64,000 bases of DNA from NCBI RefSeq assembly GCF_000763945.1, contig NZ_JQFJ01000002.1, forward strand, positions 868,001 to 932,000. Direction: 5' to 3'. Made by a program: the position numbers and the translations under genes. Positions 51,805-61,075 of this stretch are shown one piece after another. The notes below the pieces were generated by a model. That model was not told where the DNA came from. It did no database searches and was given only the letters and a program-made list of their open reading frames with translations. Within the stretch, counting starts at the first letter, position 1; each line of letters starts with the position of its first letter. The DNA comes from Sphingopyxis sp. MWB1. GTDB lineage: Bacteria; Pseudomonadota; Alphaproteobacteria; Sphingomonadales; Sphingomonadaceae.

Positions 51805-53517
51805 TCAGAAGCTGTATCGCATGCCGACCATCGCCGATCCGATCAGCTGGCTGTTCAGCCCGTCCTGATCAAAGGCGTTGATGCTGGCCGCCGCGCTGCC
51901 GCTGAGCCCGCGCCAGAAGCGGCGCGAATAGGAAGCCGTCAGCCCCGCCGACTGGACATCGCCGACACCCGGCGCGCCATTGTCGAAATAATTGACATAG
52001 CCCGACAGAGTAACGTCCGAATCCGCGTCGAGGCGGCGACCGGCGGTTAGGAAGAGATAATAGCTTTCGTCGACAATGCCGTCGAGCGCAGCAATCGGCG
52101 AATTGGCCGGGATGAGCAGGCGGCGACGGTCATAGCCCACGCCCACACCATAACTCCAGCCGCCGAAGCGCGAGCTGAGCGTCGCCTGCACCCCGCGGTT
52201 GCGATATTGCGCCGCCGACAAATTGCCGAGACGGCTGGTGAGGCAGCTTCCGCCCTCCACGCCAAAGACACAGGGATCGATATCGCCGCCGAGCGGGTTG
52301 CGCGTCGGGTTAAACTGGGTCGGCAACGCCGCAAGGCCACCCGACAGGCCGCGCCCAAGGCTGGAGAGTCCATCATAGACGCCCACCTGAAGCTGGGTAG
52401 CGTGATGCGGACGATAGGTGAAGCTGCCCGTATAGATCATGTCGCCATAGCGGCGACCGACCTTGGCGGTGAGCGAAGTACGCTGGCTGGGCTGCCACAT
52501 GACGCCCGCGTCCCAGATGAGGCCATCGACGTCAAAGGCAAGCTGGCGCGCGCTCGTGTGATCGGTGACATAGCGGCCATTGCCGTCGCGCACCGGAATC
52601 CCCTGATCATCGATCACGGGATCACGCTGGCTGATCTCGATATCCTCATAACCCACGCCGCCGAGCAGCGCGAGCGTCGGACCGACCGGCATGGTCACAT
52701 CGGCGCGGGCATATTTGCCCTCATAGCGCTGATCGAGTTGGGTCGCATCTTCCCGCTCATAGCCGCCCGACACCTGCCAACCGAAGGGCAGATCGCCCGG
52801 ACGCTGGCCGATGCTGCCCCAGGCGACATGATTGGTGGAGCTGTCGAAAATATCCTGCTGCACCGCGCCGGGCGCCAATATGGGCGGCGCATCGACATCG
52901 GCCTTGGTATAGCCGAAGCGATAGCCCGCGCCGACATCCAGCCCCGCAACCCGCTGCACGAGCGTCGGCCCGGCATAGACCGAGTAGAGATTGCCAACAT
53001 TGGACGAACGGTCGTTGATGATGCCATTGTCAGCGCCTTGCCCATCGACGCGCGAGCGGGTGGCGAGCGCTCCGGCTTCGAGGTTGAGGCCGCGAGCAGC
53101 TTCCAGTCGTCCGCGCAGCAGGCCGCTGACGATATCCTGATCGCCAAGCCCGCCGTTCCAGCCGAACTGCCGCTCATAACGCACCGAGCCCGCCAACTCG
53201 ACGCGGCGGGTGACGATGGCCGCATCTACGCCCGCGGCAACGGTCGTATAGGTCAGGACATCACCGCCATTTTTGAGGTCGGCGCTGAGCACCTGACCAA
53301 CCTCAAGATAGGGTGTAATGTCGGCGCGGCGCTGCGAGCGTTCACCGTTACGCGCGGCGCTCGCGGTGGCTTCGGCGCCGGGCGTGCGGGCGCTACCCTC
53401 CCCCGGTCCGCTATCGGATGATCCTGACCATTGGGCCTGTGCGATGCCCGCGGTCCCGGCGAGCAGCAGCGCGGCGAGCGAAGCTGCCGCGCGCATTGAT
53501 GTCGTGATGCGCTTCAT
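51805..53517 (-). CDS. outer-membrane beta-barrel, XrtA system (TIGR03016-like)
   Basis: A 570-aa protein with a signal peptide (MKRITTSMRAAASLAALLL...AQAQ), a Gly/Ser-rich stretch and many amphipathic strands alternating tyrosine and glycine, ending GMRYSF with a C-terminal aromatic as in BamA clients. It would form the outer-membrane pore of the exporter, filling the place of Wza/BcsC barrels. The ATG at 53517 overlaps the kinase stop by 4 bases. Confidence 0.9.
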   Translation of the reverse strand: MKRITTSMRAAASLAALLLAGTAGIAQAQWSGSSDSGPGEGSARTPGAEATASAARNGERSQRRADITPYLEVGQVLSADLKNGGDVLTYTTVAAGVDAAIVTRRVELAGSVRYERQFGWNGGLGDQDIVSGLLRGRLEAARGLNLEAGALATRSRVDGQGADNGIINDRSSNVGNLYSVYAGPTLVQRVAGLDVGAGYRFGYTKADVDAPPILAPGAVQQDIFDSSTNHVAWGSIGQRPGDLPFGWQVSGGYEREDATQLDQRYEGKYARADVTMPVGPTLALLGGVGYEDIEISQRDPVIDDQGIPVRDGNGRYVTDHTSARQLAFDVDGLIWDAGVMWQPSQRTSLTAKVGRRYGDMIYTGSFTYRPHHATQLQVGVYDGLSSLGRGLSGGLAALPTQFNPTRNPLGGDIDPCVFGVEGGSCLTSRLGNLSAAQYRNRGVQATLSSRFGGWSYGVGVGYDRRRLLIPANSPIAALDGIVDESYYLFLTAGRRLDADSDVTLSGYVNYFDNGAPGVGDVQSAGLTASYSRRFWRGLSGSAAASINAFDQDGLNSQLIGSAMVGMRYSF

Positions 53518-54539
53518 GTCGCGCCCCCCTGTCCATAATAGGTGCCAAAACGGCGTCCGCCCGGCGAGAATTTCACTCCGTTGAGCAACAATTGAATATG
53601 CGGGCAGCCGCCCATCAGCCCGATGGCGTCGCGCAGCGACGATTCGAGTGTTTCGTCGGCGCGGACCACCATGATGAGCTGTCCCACATGGCCAGCCAGC
53701 ACGCTTGCGGGCGAAGCGGCAAGCACAGGCGGCGAATCGAGGATCAAGATGCGCCCCGGCACGCCCTGTTCCAGCCGGGCGAGCAGGTTTTCGGTGCGCG
53801 CCGACGCCAGCAATTCGGTGTCGTGCATATGCTGGGTGCCAGCGGGCATGACCTTCAGCCCCGGAATATCGGTCTGGATCATGCATTCACCGAGCGGCAG
53901 ATGCGGATCGGCAAGTGCATCCATCAAACCCGGCCCATCTTCCAGCCCCAGCGTGGCAACGACGCCCGGCTTGGCAATATCGGCGTCGATCAACAGCACG
54001 TCGTGATCCGCCTCGGTCGAAAGGCTGAGCGCCAGATTGACCGCCGAGAAAGTCTTGCCCTCGCCCGGATTGGCCGACGCGATCAGCACACGGTGCCCCC
54101 GCGGCACGACCGGACGGCTGGCGGCACCAGCCCCGGCGAAATTGCGGATCAGTTCGCGCTTTACGATGCGATATTCTTCCGAGATCCCCGTCACCGGCGC
54201 GCCCGGAACGATCATTCCGGCGGCGGCGAGACGGTCGCGGTCAATGCTGCCCTGGCGCTGCGGCACAATCGCCGGTTCGGCGCGGGCGATATCCTTGCGC
54301 GCCGAGATTTTCAGCGCAGGTTCCACCGCAGCGGCGGTTTCGACGGGGACGTCTTCGAGACTTTCCACATCCGCTGGCGCGGCTTTTGCGGCCTTTGCTT
54401 TCCTCCTTTTGCGTTCCGGCTCGGGGGGCAGCTGGGAAATGTCGATTGTCGGCGTCTTGCCCGCAGGGTCAAGGCCGAACATATCGGCGGCGCGCTCAAG
54501 CAGCGAGGGCTGGCGTTTCACGGGGCGCTTGTCTTTCAT
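53514..54539 (-). CDS. tyrosine autokinase, CpsD/BY-kinase type, XrtA system (TIGR03018-like)
   Basis: A 341-aa cytoplasmic kinase that controls polysaccharide chain length with the chain-length protein. Walker A is ANPGEGKTFSAVNLA, Walker A' is VLLIDADIAKPG, and Walker B is RILILDSPPVL. The usual C-terminal tyrosine cluster is reduced to two adjacent tyrosines (GTYYGQGGAT). The ATG at 54539 with GGGGGAGAAGAAG just upstream is preferred to a GTG at 54557 that overlaps the previous stop. Confidence 0.9.
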   Translation of the reverse strand: MKDKRPVKRQPSLLERAADMFGLDPAGKTPTIDISQLPPEPERKRRKAKAAKAAPADVESLEDVPVETAAAVEPALKISARKDIARAEPAIVPQRQGSIDRDRLAAAGMIVPGAPVTGISEEYRIVKRELIRNFAGAGAASRPVVPRGHRVLIASANPGEGKTFSAVNLALSLSTEADHDVLLIDADIAKPGVVATLGLEDGPGLMDALADPHLPLGECMIQTDIPGLKVMPAGTQHMHDTELLASARTENLLARLEQGVPGRILILDSPPVLAASPASVLAGHVGQLIMVVRADETLESSLRDAIGLMGGCPHIQLLLNGVKFSPGGRRFGTYYGQGGAT

Positions 54540-54553
54540 CTTCTTCTCCCCCG

Positions 54554-56098
54554 TCACGCGACCATGCCGCGCTGAACAAATTCAGCAATCAGCAGCAAGG
54601 CATAGAGTCCCACCAGCGCGGCCGCGCCGCTTCCCAGCCAGACCAGCTTCTTTCGGCGGTCGACCTGGCGTTCGGGCGTCACAATTTCGGTGATCGAGCC
54701 GATAACAGGCAGGCCGCTGGCGCGTTCGAGCTTGGCGGCGGTGGCATAGCTGGGGCGCACCTGTGACAAGGCAAAAGCGGTGCCCACCCCGGCACCAAGG
54801 CCGACGAACAGCACCAGCGTCAGGAACAACGGGCGGTTGGGCGCGGCGGGAGTGGTGGGTTTGGTTGGCGGATTGAGTAGCTCAACCCGGATAGCGTCGG
54901 CTTCGGTCTGCACCTCGCCGCGCAGCCGCACCTGTTCACGCTGTGTCAGCAGCTTGTCATATTGCGCCTTCAGCGCATTATATTCGCCGTTGATGCGGTC
55001 ATACTCAGCAGCGATGCCTGGATTTTCAATCTGTTGCGCAGTGATCTTTGAAATTTCCTGCATCAGCTGCGCTTTGCGGGCCGTGAGCGCACTGACGGTC
55101 GCCTGACGCTCCGCGCGCATTGCGGCGAGTGAAGCATAAGCGGGGTTTTGAGCCGTGCCGCCACCGCCGCCGCCCGAGCCCTCACGCGAGGCCTGAGCCT
55201 GCAAGGAAGCGATCTGGCTTTTGATCGCGATCATGTCGGGATGGGCATCGGTCAGCCCGCGCGCGCGCATCGCCGACAATTCAGCCTGCGCCCCGGCAAG
55301 TTGTTGCCGAGCCACACCGCCTCCCGTCGCACTGATGCCGGGAATGGCGATTGTCGCCGGAGTGGAACCCAGCTGGCTGTTCGCCGCCGACAAGGCGGCT
55401 TGCGCAGCGACAAGCTGCGAATCAATCTGATTGACTTCCGCTCGAGCGGCTTCGACCCGCTGCGCCGGGGAACCGGAACCTGCGGGAACAAGGCCGACAT
55501 TTTTTGCTTCAAAAGCAGCGCGCCGCGCCTCCACTTCGCGCAGCGCCTTTTCCCGGTCAGCAATTTGAGCATCGAGAAATTTGATCCCCTGCCGCGCATC
55601 AAGCCGCCCGCTGCGAAGCTGGTCATCGCGGAATACGGTGATCAGACTGTCGAGCACGCCTGAGGCAAGCTTTGCATTATCGGCGTCCGACAGGCTGGAA
55701 ATGCCGATGCTCGACGTGATCTCGAAAATATTATCCTGCTGCGGCTCTACCTTTATGCTGGTACGCAAGGTCGCCACCGCTCCCGCCTTTTCCCGGTCGC
55801 TTGCCCCGGCGGGGATCAGCCCGGTGGTCACAGCAACCTTTTCCAGATTGCTGGCGCTGGTCAGCGTTTCGCGAATCTGGTCAATCTGGCGCCGCCCGCC
55901 AAAGCCGGACTGGGTTTCATCAGACAAAAGCTGATTGACGTCGACGAGCAGGCGCGCCTGGGAGTCATAGCGATTGGGAATGGACGCAATCGCCAGCCAG
56001 CCAAGGATGCACACGCCCCATGCCACCGCCAGAACCAGCCAGCGGCGGGTCCACACGCTGTGCAGCATCACACGGATTTCGTCGTAAAGACCGTTCAT
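54554..56098 (-). CDS. polysaccharide chain-length determinant (Wzz/GumC type), XrtA system
   Basis: A 514-aa co-polymerase. One helix near the N-terminus (WLVLAVAWGVCILGWLAIASI), a long periplasmic coiled-coil region (about residues 160-410, for example DAQIADREKALREVEARRAAFEAK) and a second helix at 430-450 (LFLTLVLFVGLGAGVGTAF), then a third hydrophobic stretch before the end. This is the PEP-CTERM chain-length subtype (TIGR03007-like). It sets chain length together with the kinase encoded next. Confidence 0.93.
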   Translation of the reverse strand: MNGLYDEIRVMLHSVWTRRWLVLAVAWGVCILGWLAIASIPNRYDSQARLLVDVNQLLSDETQSGFGGRRQIDQIRETLTSASNLEKVAVTTGLIPAGASDREKAGAVATLRTSIKVEPQQDNIFEITSSIGISSLSDADNAKLASGVLDSLITVFRDDQLRSGRLDARQGIKFLDAQIADREKALREVEARRAAFEAKNVGLVPAGSGSPAQRVEAARAEVNQIDSQLVAAQAALSAANSQLGSTPATIAIPGISATGGGVARQQLAGAQAELSAMRARGLTDAHPDMIAIKSQIASLQAQASREGSGGGGGGTAQNPAYASLAAMRAERQATVSALTARKAQLMQEISKITAQQIENPGIAAEYDRINGEYNALKAQYDKLLTQREQVRLRGEVQTEADAIRVELLNPPTKPTTPAAPNRPLFLTLVLFVGLGAGVGTAFALSQVRPSYATAAKLERASGLPVIGSITEIVTPERQVDRRKKLVWLGSGAAALVGLYALLLIAEFVQRGMVA

Positions 56099-56156
56099 CG
56101 TCTGCTTTAGTCCCTGGCTGTCATGCGAGCGTTTGAAGAAATGGCATCAGGCGGTG

Positions 56157-56822
56157 TTAGAACATGCTTTCGGGAATGATGATCACGTCGCCCGGTTGCA
56201 GGCGGACATTGGCCTTTACATCCCCTCTTTTGATCAAATCGTTGAGGCGAAGCCCATATTCGCGCTGTTTGCCCGTCCCCTTGTCGAACCGGACGAGCCG
56301 AGCCTTGTTCCCTGCGGCAAATTCCCCCAGGCCGCCCACCGCGATCATCGCATCAAGCACCGTCATATTGGCGCGATAAGGAATGGACGCAGGCTTTTCG
56401 GTTGCCCCCACGATCCGCACCTGTTGAGAGAAGGTGCTGTTGAAGCTGGTCACGATCACGCTGACGATCGGATCATTGATATATTGGCCGAGCTGAAGCT
56501 TGATATCCTGTTGGAGCATGGTCGGCGTCTTGCCGACCGCTGGCATATCAGTGATCAGCGGCGTAGTGATGCGGCCATCGGGGCGCACCTGAACCTTGCC
56601 GCCTAGCTCGGGGTTGCGCCAGACGAAAATCTGCAACTCATCGAGCGGGCCGATGATATATTCCTCACCCGGGCCTTCACGATTTTCCACGAAATTGGCG
56701 CTGGGGAGTTCCGGGGCATTACCGCCCACACCTGCACAGCCGGCAAGCGCGGTCGCGGCAATGCCAGCAACCAATGCGGCGCGGGCGACACCAAGGGCGC
56801 GGGGCGAAGCAGAGGAAATCAT
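56157..56822 (-). CDS. outer-membrane polysaccharide export lipoprotein (Wza-like), XrtA system
   Basis: A 221-aa lipoprotein with lipobox TALAGC (Cys29). A poly-export domain follows (YIIGPLDELQIFVWRNPELGGKVQVRPDGRITTPL), then an SLBB domain (SQQVRIVGATEKPASIPYRANMTVLDAMIAVGGL). Shorter than E. coli Wza, as usual for this family (TIGR03027-like). First gene of the long minus-strand XrtA operon. Confidence 0.95.
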   Translation of the reverse strand: MISSASPRALGVARAALVAGIAATALAGCAGVGGNAPELPSANFVENREGPGEEYIIGPLDELQIFVWRNPELGGKVQVRPDGRITTPLITDMPAVGKTPTMLQQDIKLQLGQYINDPIVSVIVTSFNSTFSQQVRIVGATEKPASIPYRANMTVLDAMIAVGGLGEFAAGNKARLVRFDKGTGKQREYGLRLNDLIKRGDVKANVRLQPGDVIIIPESMF

Positions 56823-56990
56823 AATCCATCAAACCTTTCGAGCGGCCGGCGGGGCGCGTCCGACCATCGGCACGCCCTTTAATTTGCGTCAGGATCGCCA
56901 TTGCTCGAAAAGGGTGAACATAATGTTAGTCGTGGGGCTCGACTCGGCCCATCGAACGCCATTTGTCCCATCACGGGACAGGGCGCAGCC

Positions 56991-58220
56991 TTAAACGAGC
57001 ATTTCCTTGGCCGGGCCCTGCCCCAGGAATGTGGCCGGACTGGCGGAGGCTCCATAGGCGCCCGCCTGAAAAATCGCAACCAGATCGCCGACATCGGCGC
57101 GGGGCAGCGCGACCTGATCGCCCAGACGGTCGAGCGGCGTGCAAAGGCAGCCCACGACGCTGACGCTTTCGGCGGGCTCGCGTCCGAAGGCATGAGCGAC
57201 GGCGATGGGATAGTTGCGGCGGATCACCGTGCCGAAGTTGCCGCTCGCGGCCAGCTGATGATGAAGCCCGCCGTCGGTGACCAGAAAAGTCTCGCCATGG
57301 CTGACCTTCCGGTCGACGATCCGCGTCAGATAGACCCCCGCTTCGGCGACGAGCCAGCGGCCCAGTTCCATGGCGAAATGGCTGTTCTTCAGAACCGGCG
57401 CGCGCGCTTCGAGCGTTGCCCCCAGCGCCTGCCCCACAGCGGGAGCGTCAACCGCCTGATCGCCGGGGAAATAGGGCACGCCCATGCCCCCGCCCAGATT
57501 GACGAGCGGCGGCGTTGCCCCCGCTTCCTCTGCAAGCTCTCCCGCCAGTGCCACCGTCTGCGCCTGTGTCTCGGCAATGGCATCGGCGGAGAGCGCCTGC
57601 GATCCGGCGAAAATATGAAAGCCCTGCCAATCGGCGCCCGCATCGATCAGGCGGCGGACGAGCGCCGGAACCGCGCGCGCATCGACGCCAAAAGGCTTGG
57701 CGCCGCCGCCCATTTTCATCCCTGACCCTTTCAGGTCGAAATCGGGATTGACCCGCACGGCAAGGCGCGGGCGAACGCCCAGCCTGTCGGCGATCGCCAG
57801 TGCCCGCTCGGCCTCGCCCGTTGATTCAAGGTTGAGCGTGACGCCCGCCGCGATGGCGGCTTCCAGTTCGCGGTCACGCTTGCCCGGCCCGGCAAAGCTG
57901 ATGTGAGCAGCATCCATGCCGCTTGCCAGCGCCATCTCCAATTCGCCGCCCGAAGCAACGTCGAGGCCATCGACCAGCCCCGCCATATGCGCGAGCAAGG
58001 GGCCAAAGGGATTGGCCTTCATCGCATAATGAAGCTGTACCATGTCGGGCATCGCCACGCGCCATTCGGCGACGCGCGCGCCAAGCATGGCGGCGTTATA
58101 GAGAAAGAGCGGCGTGTCGCCTGCCTGCTCGACCAGCGCATCGACGCGCTGGCCGCCCACGAGCAACATGCCCTCGCTGTCGCTGGAATAAGCGGGCGGG
58201 ATCGGGCCATGGGGTTTCAT
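56991..58220 (-). CDS. PLP-dependent decarboxylase, exosortase A system-associated (TIGR03099-like)
   Basis: A 409-aa group IV (alanine-racemase fold) decarboxylase related to diaminopimelate/ornithine decarboxylases. The PLP lysine is in LHYAMKANPFG, the phosphate-binding region in VNLGGGMGVPYF, and the second-subunit cysteine in VVGCLCTPLD. Probably makes a small amine or amino group for the polysaccharide. Start at 58220 with AAAGGAG upstream; coupled by ATGA to the acyl-CoA ligase gene. Confidence 0.92.
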   Translation of the reverse strand: MKPHGPIPPAYSSDSEGMLLVGGQRVDALVEQAGDTPLFLYNAAMLGARVAEWRVAMPDMVQLHYAMKANPFGPLLAHMAGLVDGLDVASGGELEMALASGMDAAHISFAGPGKRDRELEAAIAAGVTLNLESTGEAERALAIADRLGVRPRLAVRVNPDFDLKGSGMKMGGGAKPFGVDARAVPALVRRLIDAGADWQGFHIFAGSQALSADAIAETQAQTVALAGELAEEAGATPPLVNLGGGMGVPYFPGDQAVDAPAVGQALGATLEARAPVLKNSHFAMELGRWLVAEAGVYLTRIVDRKVSHGETFLVTDGGLHHQLAASGNFGTVIRRNYPIAVAHAFGREPAESVSVVGCLCTPLDRLGDQVALPRADVGDLVAIFQAGAYGASASPATFLGQGPAKEMLV

Positions 58221-59764
58221 GCGGCGATCTCCTTTGCTTTCCATTCACGTTCGATGGCGACACGATCGAGCTTGCCATTGGGGTTGCGCGGCAGCGCGTC
58301 CTGCCAGACAATTTCCTTGGGCTGCATGAAGTTCGGCAAATTCTGGCGCAGATATTTGGCCAGACCCTCGGCATCGCCCGCCCCTTGCTCGCCGCCACGC
58401 ACGATCAGGATGATCGCCGCGCCCAGCCGATCGTCGGGAACGCCAAAAGCCACGGCTTCCTGCACCAGATCCGACTGAGTGGCGGCATCCTCTATCTCGG
58501 TGGGGCTGACACGGTTGCCCGCCGTCTTGATCATCGCATCGTCGCGGCCCACAAAATAGAGAAGGCCGTCGGCGTCGCGGCGCACCGTATCGCCCGACCA
58601 GACCGCCATGCCGCCATAGCGCGACGCGGGCGGTGCAGGCTTGAAACGCTGCGCCGTGCGTTGGGCATCCTGCCAATAGCCCTGCGCGACGAGCGGGCCG
58701 CAATGAACGAGCTCCCCCGCTTCGCCATCATCGGCGAGGCTGCCATCGGGGCGGGAGACCAATATTTCGGCATGGGGAATAGCGCGCCCCATCGAAGTGG
58801 GATGATCGGCAACCAGCGCGGGATCGAGAAAAGTCGAACGAAATGCCTCGGTCAGCCCATACATGGGATAAATATCCGCCCCCGCAAAGGTCGCGCGCAT
58901 CGCCTCGATCAGCGCAGGCGTCAGCGCGCCGCCGCTGTTGGTCAGCCGCCGCAGCGAAGTCGACGCGTCGGCGGGCCAGTCGATTTCGGTCAATTGCACC
59001 CAGAGCGGAGGAACGCCCGCCAGGGTGGTGGCCCGGTGACGCGCCACCGCCTTTACCACATCGCGCGGGGTGAGATAGTCGAGCGGCGCCACCGCCGCGC
59101 CCGCATACCAGGTTGATAACAGCTGATTCTGTCCATAGTCGAAGCTGAGCGGCAGCACCCCCAGCACGCGATCATCGGCCGCGATTTTCAAATAGGTGGC
59201 AACGCTTTCCGCCCCCAGCCAGAGATTGGCGTGGCTCAGCATCACGCCCTTGGGGCGTCCCGTCGAGCCGCTGGTATAAAGAATGGCCACCAGATCGTCG
59301 GGCGCGGCATCGGATGGCGGGAGCGCGGCATCATCAGCGCCCATGTCGTCAATCGCCGCTTCCGCCGTCTGTAAATCAGCAAAGGCGCAATCGGGAGGGC
59401 GCTCTCCCGCCAGCATATCGGCGCGCGCCTTGTTGGTGATCAAGAGCCGCGCGCCGCTGTCGGCTAATATATGCGCGGCCTGCGGCGCTTTCAGCAGCGG
59501 GTTGATGGGCACATGCACCAGCCCGGCGCGCGCCGCCGCCAAGGGCATCAGGCAGGCAAGCCGCGTCTTCCCGCTCCAGCTTGCGACCCTTTCGCCCTTT
59601 CCGCCCACTTGCGCGCGGAGCCAGGCGGCAAGGCGGGATACGCCCGCGTCGAGATCGGCAAAGCTGATGACAGCATCGCCGATCAGCAGGGCGGGTGCGT
59701 CGGCCGCGCCGCGCAGGGTCAGATGGTCGATCGGATGCGACATAGGTTTTTCGGCTTTGGTCAT
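58217..59764 (-). CDS. acyl-CoA ligase (AMP-forming), exosortase A system-associated (TIGR03098-like)
   Basis: A 515-aa ANL-superfamily enzyme. The P-loop is LYTSGSTGRPKGVMLSH, with MYGLTEAFRSTF, SGDTVRRDADGLLYFVGRDDAMIKTAGNRVSP and the C-terminal lysine in PRNPNGKLDRVAI. Activates a carboxylic acid, probably for loading onto the ACP encoded on the facing strand. The start is the ATG at 59764 or at 59743; neither has a strong ribosome site. Confidence 0.92.
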   Translation of the reverse strand: MTKAEKPMSHPIDHLTLRGAADAPALLIGDAVISFADLDAGVSRLAAWLRAQVGGKGERVASWSGKTRLACLMPLAAARAGLVHVPINPLLKAPQAAHILADSGARLLITNKARADMLAGERPPDCAFADLQTAEAAIDDMGADDAALPPSDAAPDDLVAILYTSGSTGRPKGVMLSHANLWLGAESVATYLKIAADDRVLGVLPLSFDYGQNQLLSTWYAGAAVAPLDYLTPRDVVKAVARHRATTLAGVPPLWVQLTEIDWPADASTSLRRLTNSGGALTPALIEAMRATFAGADIYPMYGLTEAFRSTFLDPALVADHPTSMGRAIPHAEILVSRPDGSLADDGEAGELVHCGPLVAQGYWQDAQRTAQRFKPAPPASRYGGMAVWSGDTVRRDADGLLYFVGRDDAMIKTAGNRVSPTEIEDAATQSDLVQEAVAFGVPDDRLGAAIILIVRGGEQGAGDAEGLAKYLRQNLPNFMQPKEIVWQDALPRNPNGKLDRVAIEREWKAKEIAA

Positions 59765-59799
59765 TGGCTGTTAGGAGAGTGGTGATAGAGGGCCGCACC

Positions 59800-60789
59800 A
59801 TGCAAGGGAACGGTGAACATCACGCTAATGATCGCGTCTGGCGCGCAGAGGGCTTTGCCTCGCCCTTTGACCAGCCCGCATGGTTCGATTTGCTCACCGC
59901 CCATGGCTTTGCGGGTGAAGGCCGCGCCGATGCCTATGGGGAGGCCGAGGACACAAGCGCCTGGTTGCCGCTCAAGGCGGAAAAGGCCGGGCAGGTTACG
60001 GGGCTGACCAACTGGTATAGTTTTTCCATCCGCCCCCTGTTCAGCGGGGGCGACCGGCAGGATGCCGCGCTTGATGATCTTTTTCACCGTTTGCGGACAC
60101 AGGCTGCACGGCTCAGCCTTTATCCCGTGCCCGATGCCGAACGCGAAATATTGGCCGCCGCCCTGCGCGCCGCGGGATGGTGGGTCGATGCCCTTCCCAA
60201 AGGGGACCGGCACTGGCTCGACCTGGGCGGCATGAGCCATGATGAGTGGTGGCAAAGCCGCCCCGGTGCGCTTCGCAGCACGGTGAAGCGCAAGGCGAAG
60301 AAAGGCGTTGTCGATCTGGAGATTATCACCCGCTTCGACCCGGCGCATTGGGCGGCTTATGAAACCATTTATGCCGCGAGCTGGAAACCCGAAGAGGGAG
60401 ACCCCGCCCTCCTCCGGGCTTTTGCCGAGCAGGAAAGCACCCGCGGAAGCTTTCGCATGGGACTGGCGCGCATTGCCGGTGAGGCGGTCGCGGCGCAATA
60501 TTGGACGGTGGAAGATGGCACCGCCTTCATTCACAAGCTCGCCCATGTCGAGGACAAGGTGAAAGCATCGCCGGGCACGCTATTGTCGGCGGCGCTGTTT
60601 CGTCATGTCATCGAGGTGGACGGGGTGCGCCGGGTCGATTTCGGGACAGGAAATGACGCCTATAAACGCGATTGGATGAACCGGCATGAGCCGCTTTGGC
60701 ATATCGAGGCTTTTAATCCGGCGCGCATCGCGGCATGGAGCCCCGCATTGAAAGCCTTTGTGCGCCCCGCTTTGAGGAAAATTTCGTGA
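59800..60789 (+). CDS. FemAB/GNAT acyltransferase, exosortase A-associated
   Basis: A 329-aa GNAT-fold protein. RSTVKRKAKKGVVDLEI, YAASWKPEEGDPALLRAFAEQ and RRVDFGTGNDAYKRDWMN place it in the CelD/FemAB-like acyltransferases. The ATG at 59800 is chosen because GAGGG lies 7 bases upstream; a GTG at 59782 after AGGAG is the alternative. Its TGA overlaps the GTG of the ACP gene. It faces the ligase gene across about 35 bp. Confidence 0.85.
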   Translation: MQGNGEHHANDRVWRAEGFASPFDQPAWFDLLTAHGFAGEGRADAYGEAEDTSAWLPLKAEKAGQVTGLTNWYSFSIRPLFSGGDRQDAALDDLFHRLRTQAARLSLYPVPDAEREILAAALRAAGWWVDALPKGDRHWLDLGGMSHDEWWQSRPGALRSTVKRKAKKGVVDLEIITRFDPAHWAAYETIYAASWKPEEGDPALLRAFAEQESTRGSFRMGLARIAGEAVAAQYWTVEDGTAFIHKLAHVEDKVKASPGTLLSAALFRHVIEVDGVRRVDFGTGNDAYKRDWMNRHEPLWHIEAFNPARIAAWSPALKAFVRPALRKIS

Positions 60790-61058
60790 CCGAAACGCCT
60801 GCAACCGCCGCCGATACGACCCTGCGCGCCCTGCTCGCCGATATTCTCGGCCTTGGCGAAGAGCGCGCTGCCGAGCTGACCCCCGACAGCGGATTGTTCG
60901 GCGAACTTCCCGAATTTGACTCGATGGCGGTCGCCACGGTACTCACCGAAATGGAAGACCGGCTCGGGATCATTATCGACGATGATGAAGTCGAGGGCGA
61001 GATTTTCGAAACCTATGGCAAGCTTCTCGCCTTCGCGCAGAGCAAGCTCAACGGCTGA
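60786..61058 (+). CDS. acyl carrier protein, exosortase A-associated
   Basis: A 90-aa carrier. ELPEFDSMAVATVLTEMEDR holds the phosphopantetheine-accepting serine (Ser46 in FDSM). The GTG at 60786 overlaps the previous stop and has GAGGAAAA upstream. It very likely carries the acyl group activated by the facing ligase; the GNAT enzyme next to it is a plausible transferase of that group (inference). Confidence 0.92.
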   Translation: MTETPATAADTTLRALLADILGLGEERAAELTPDSGLFGELPEFDSMAVATVLTEMEDRLGIIIDDDEVEGEIFETYGKLLAFAQSKLNG

Positions 61059-61075
61059 GCCTGCAGCGCGGACGC

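Noticed and set aside
57923..59116. 397-codon plus-strand frame opposite the ligase and decarboxylase
   Set aside because: Shadow of two genes with diagnostic motifs on the minus strand.
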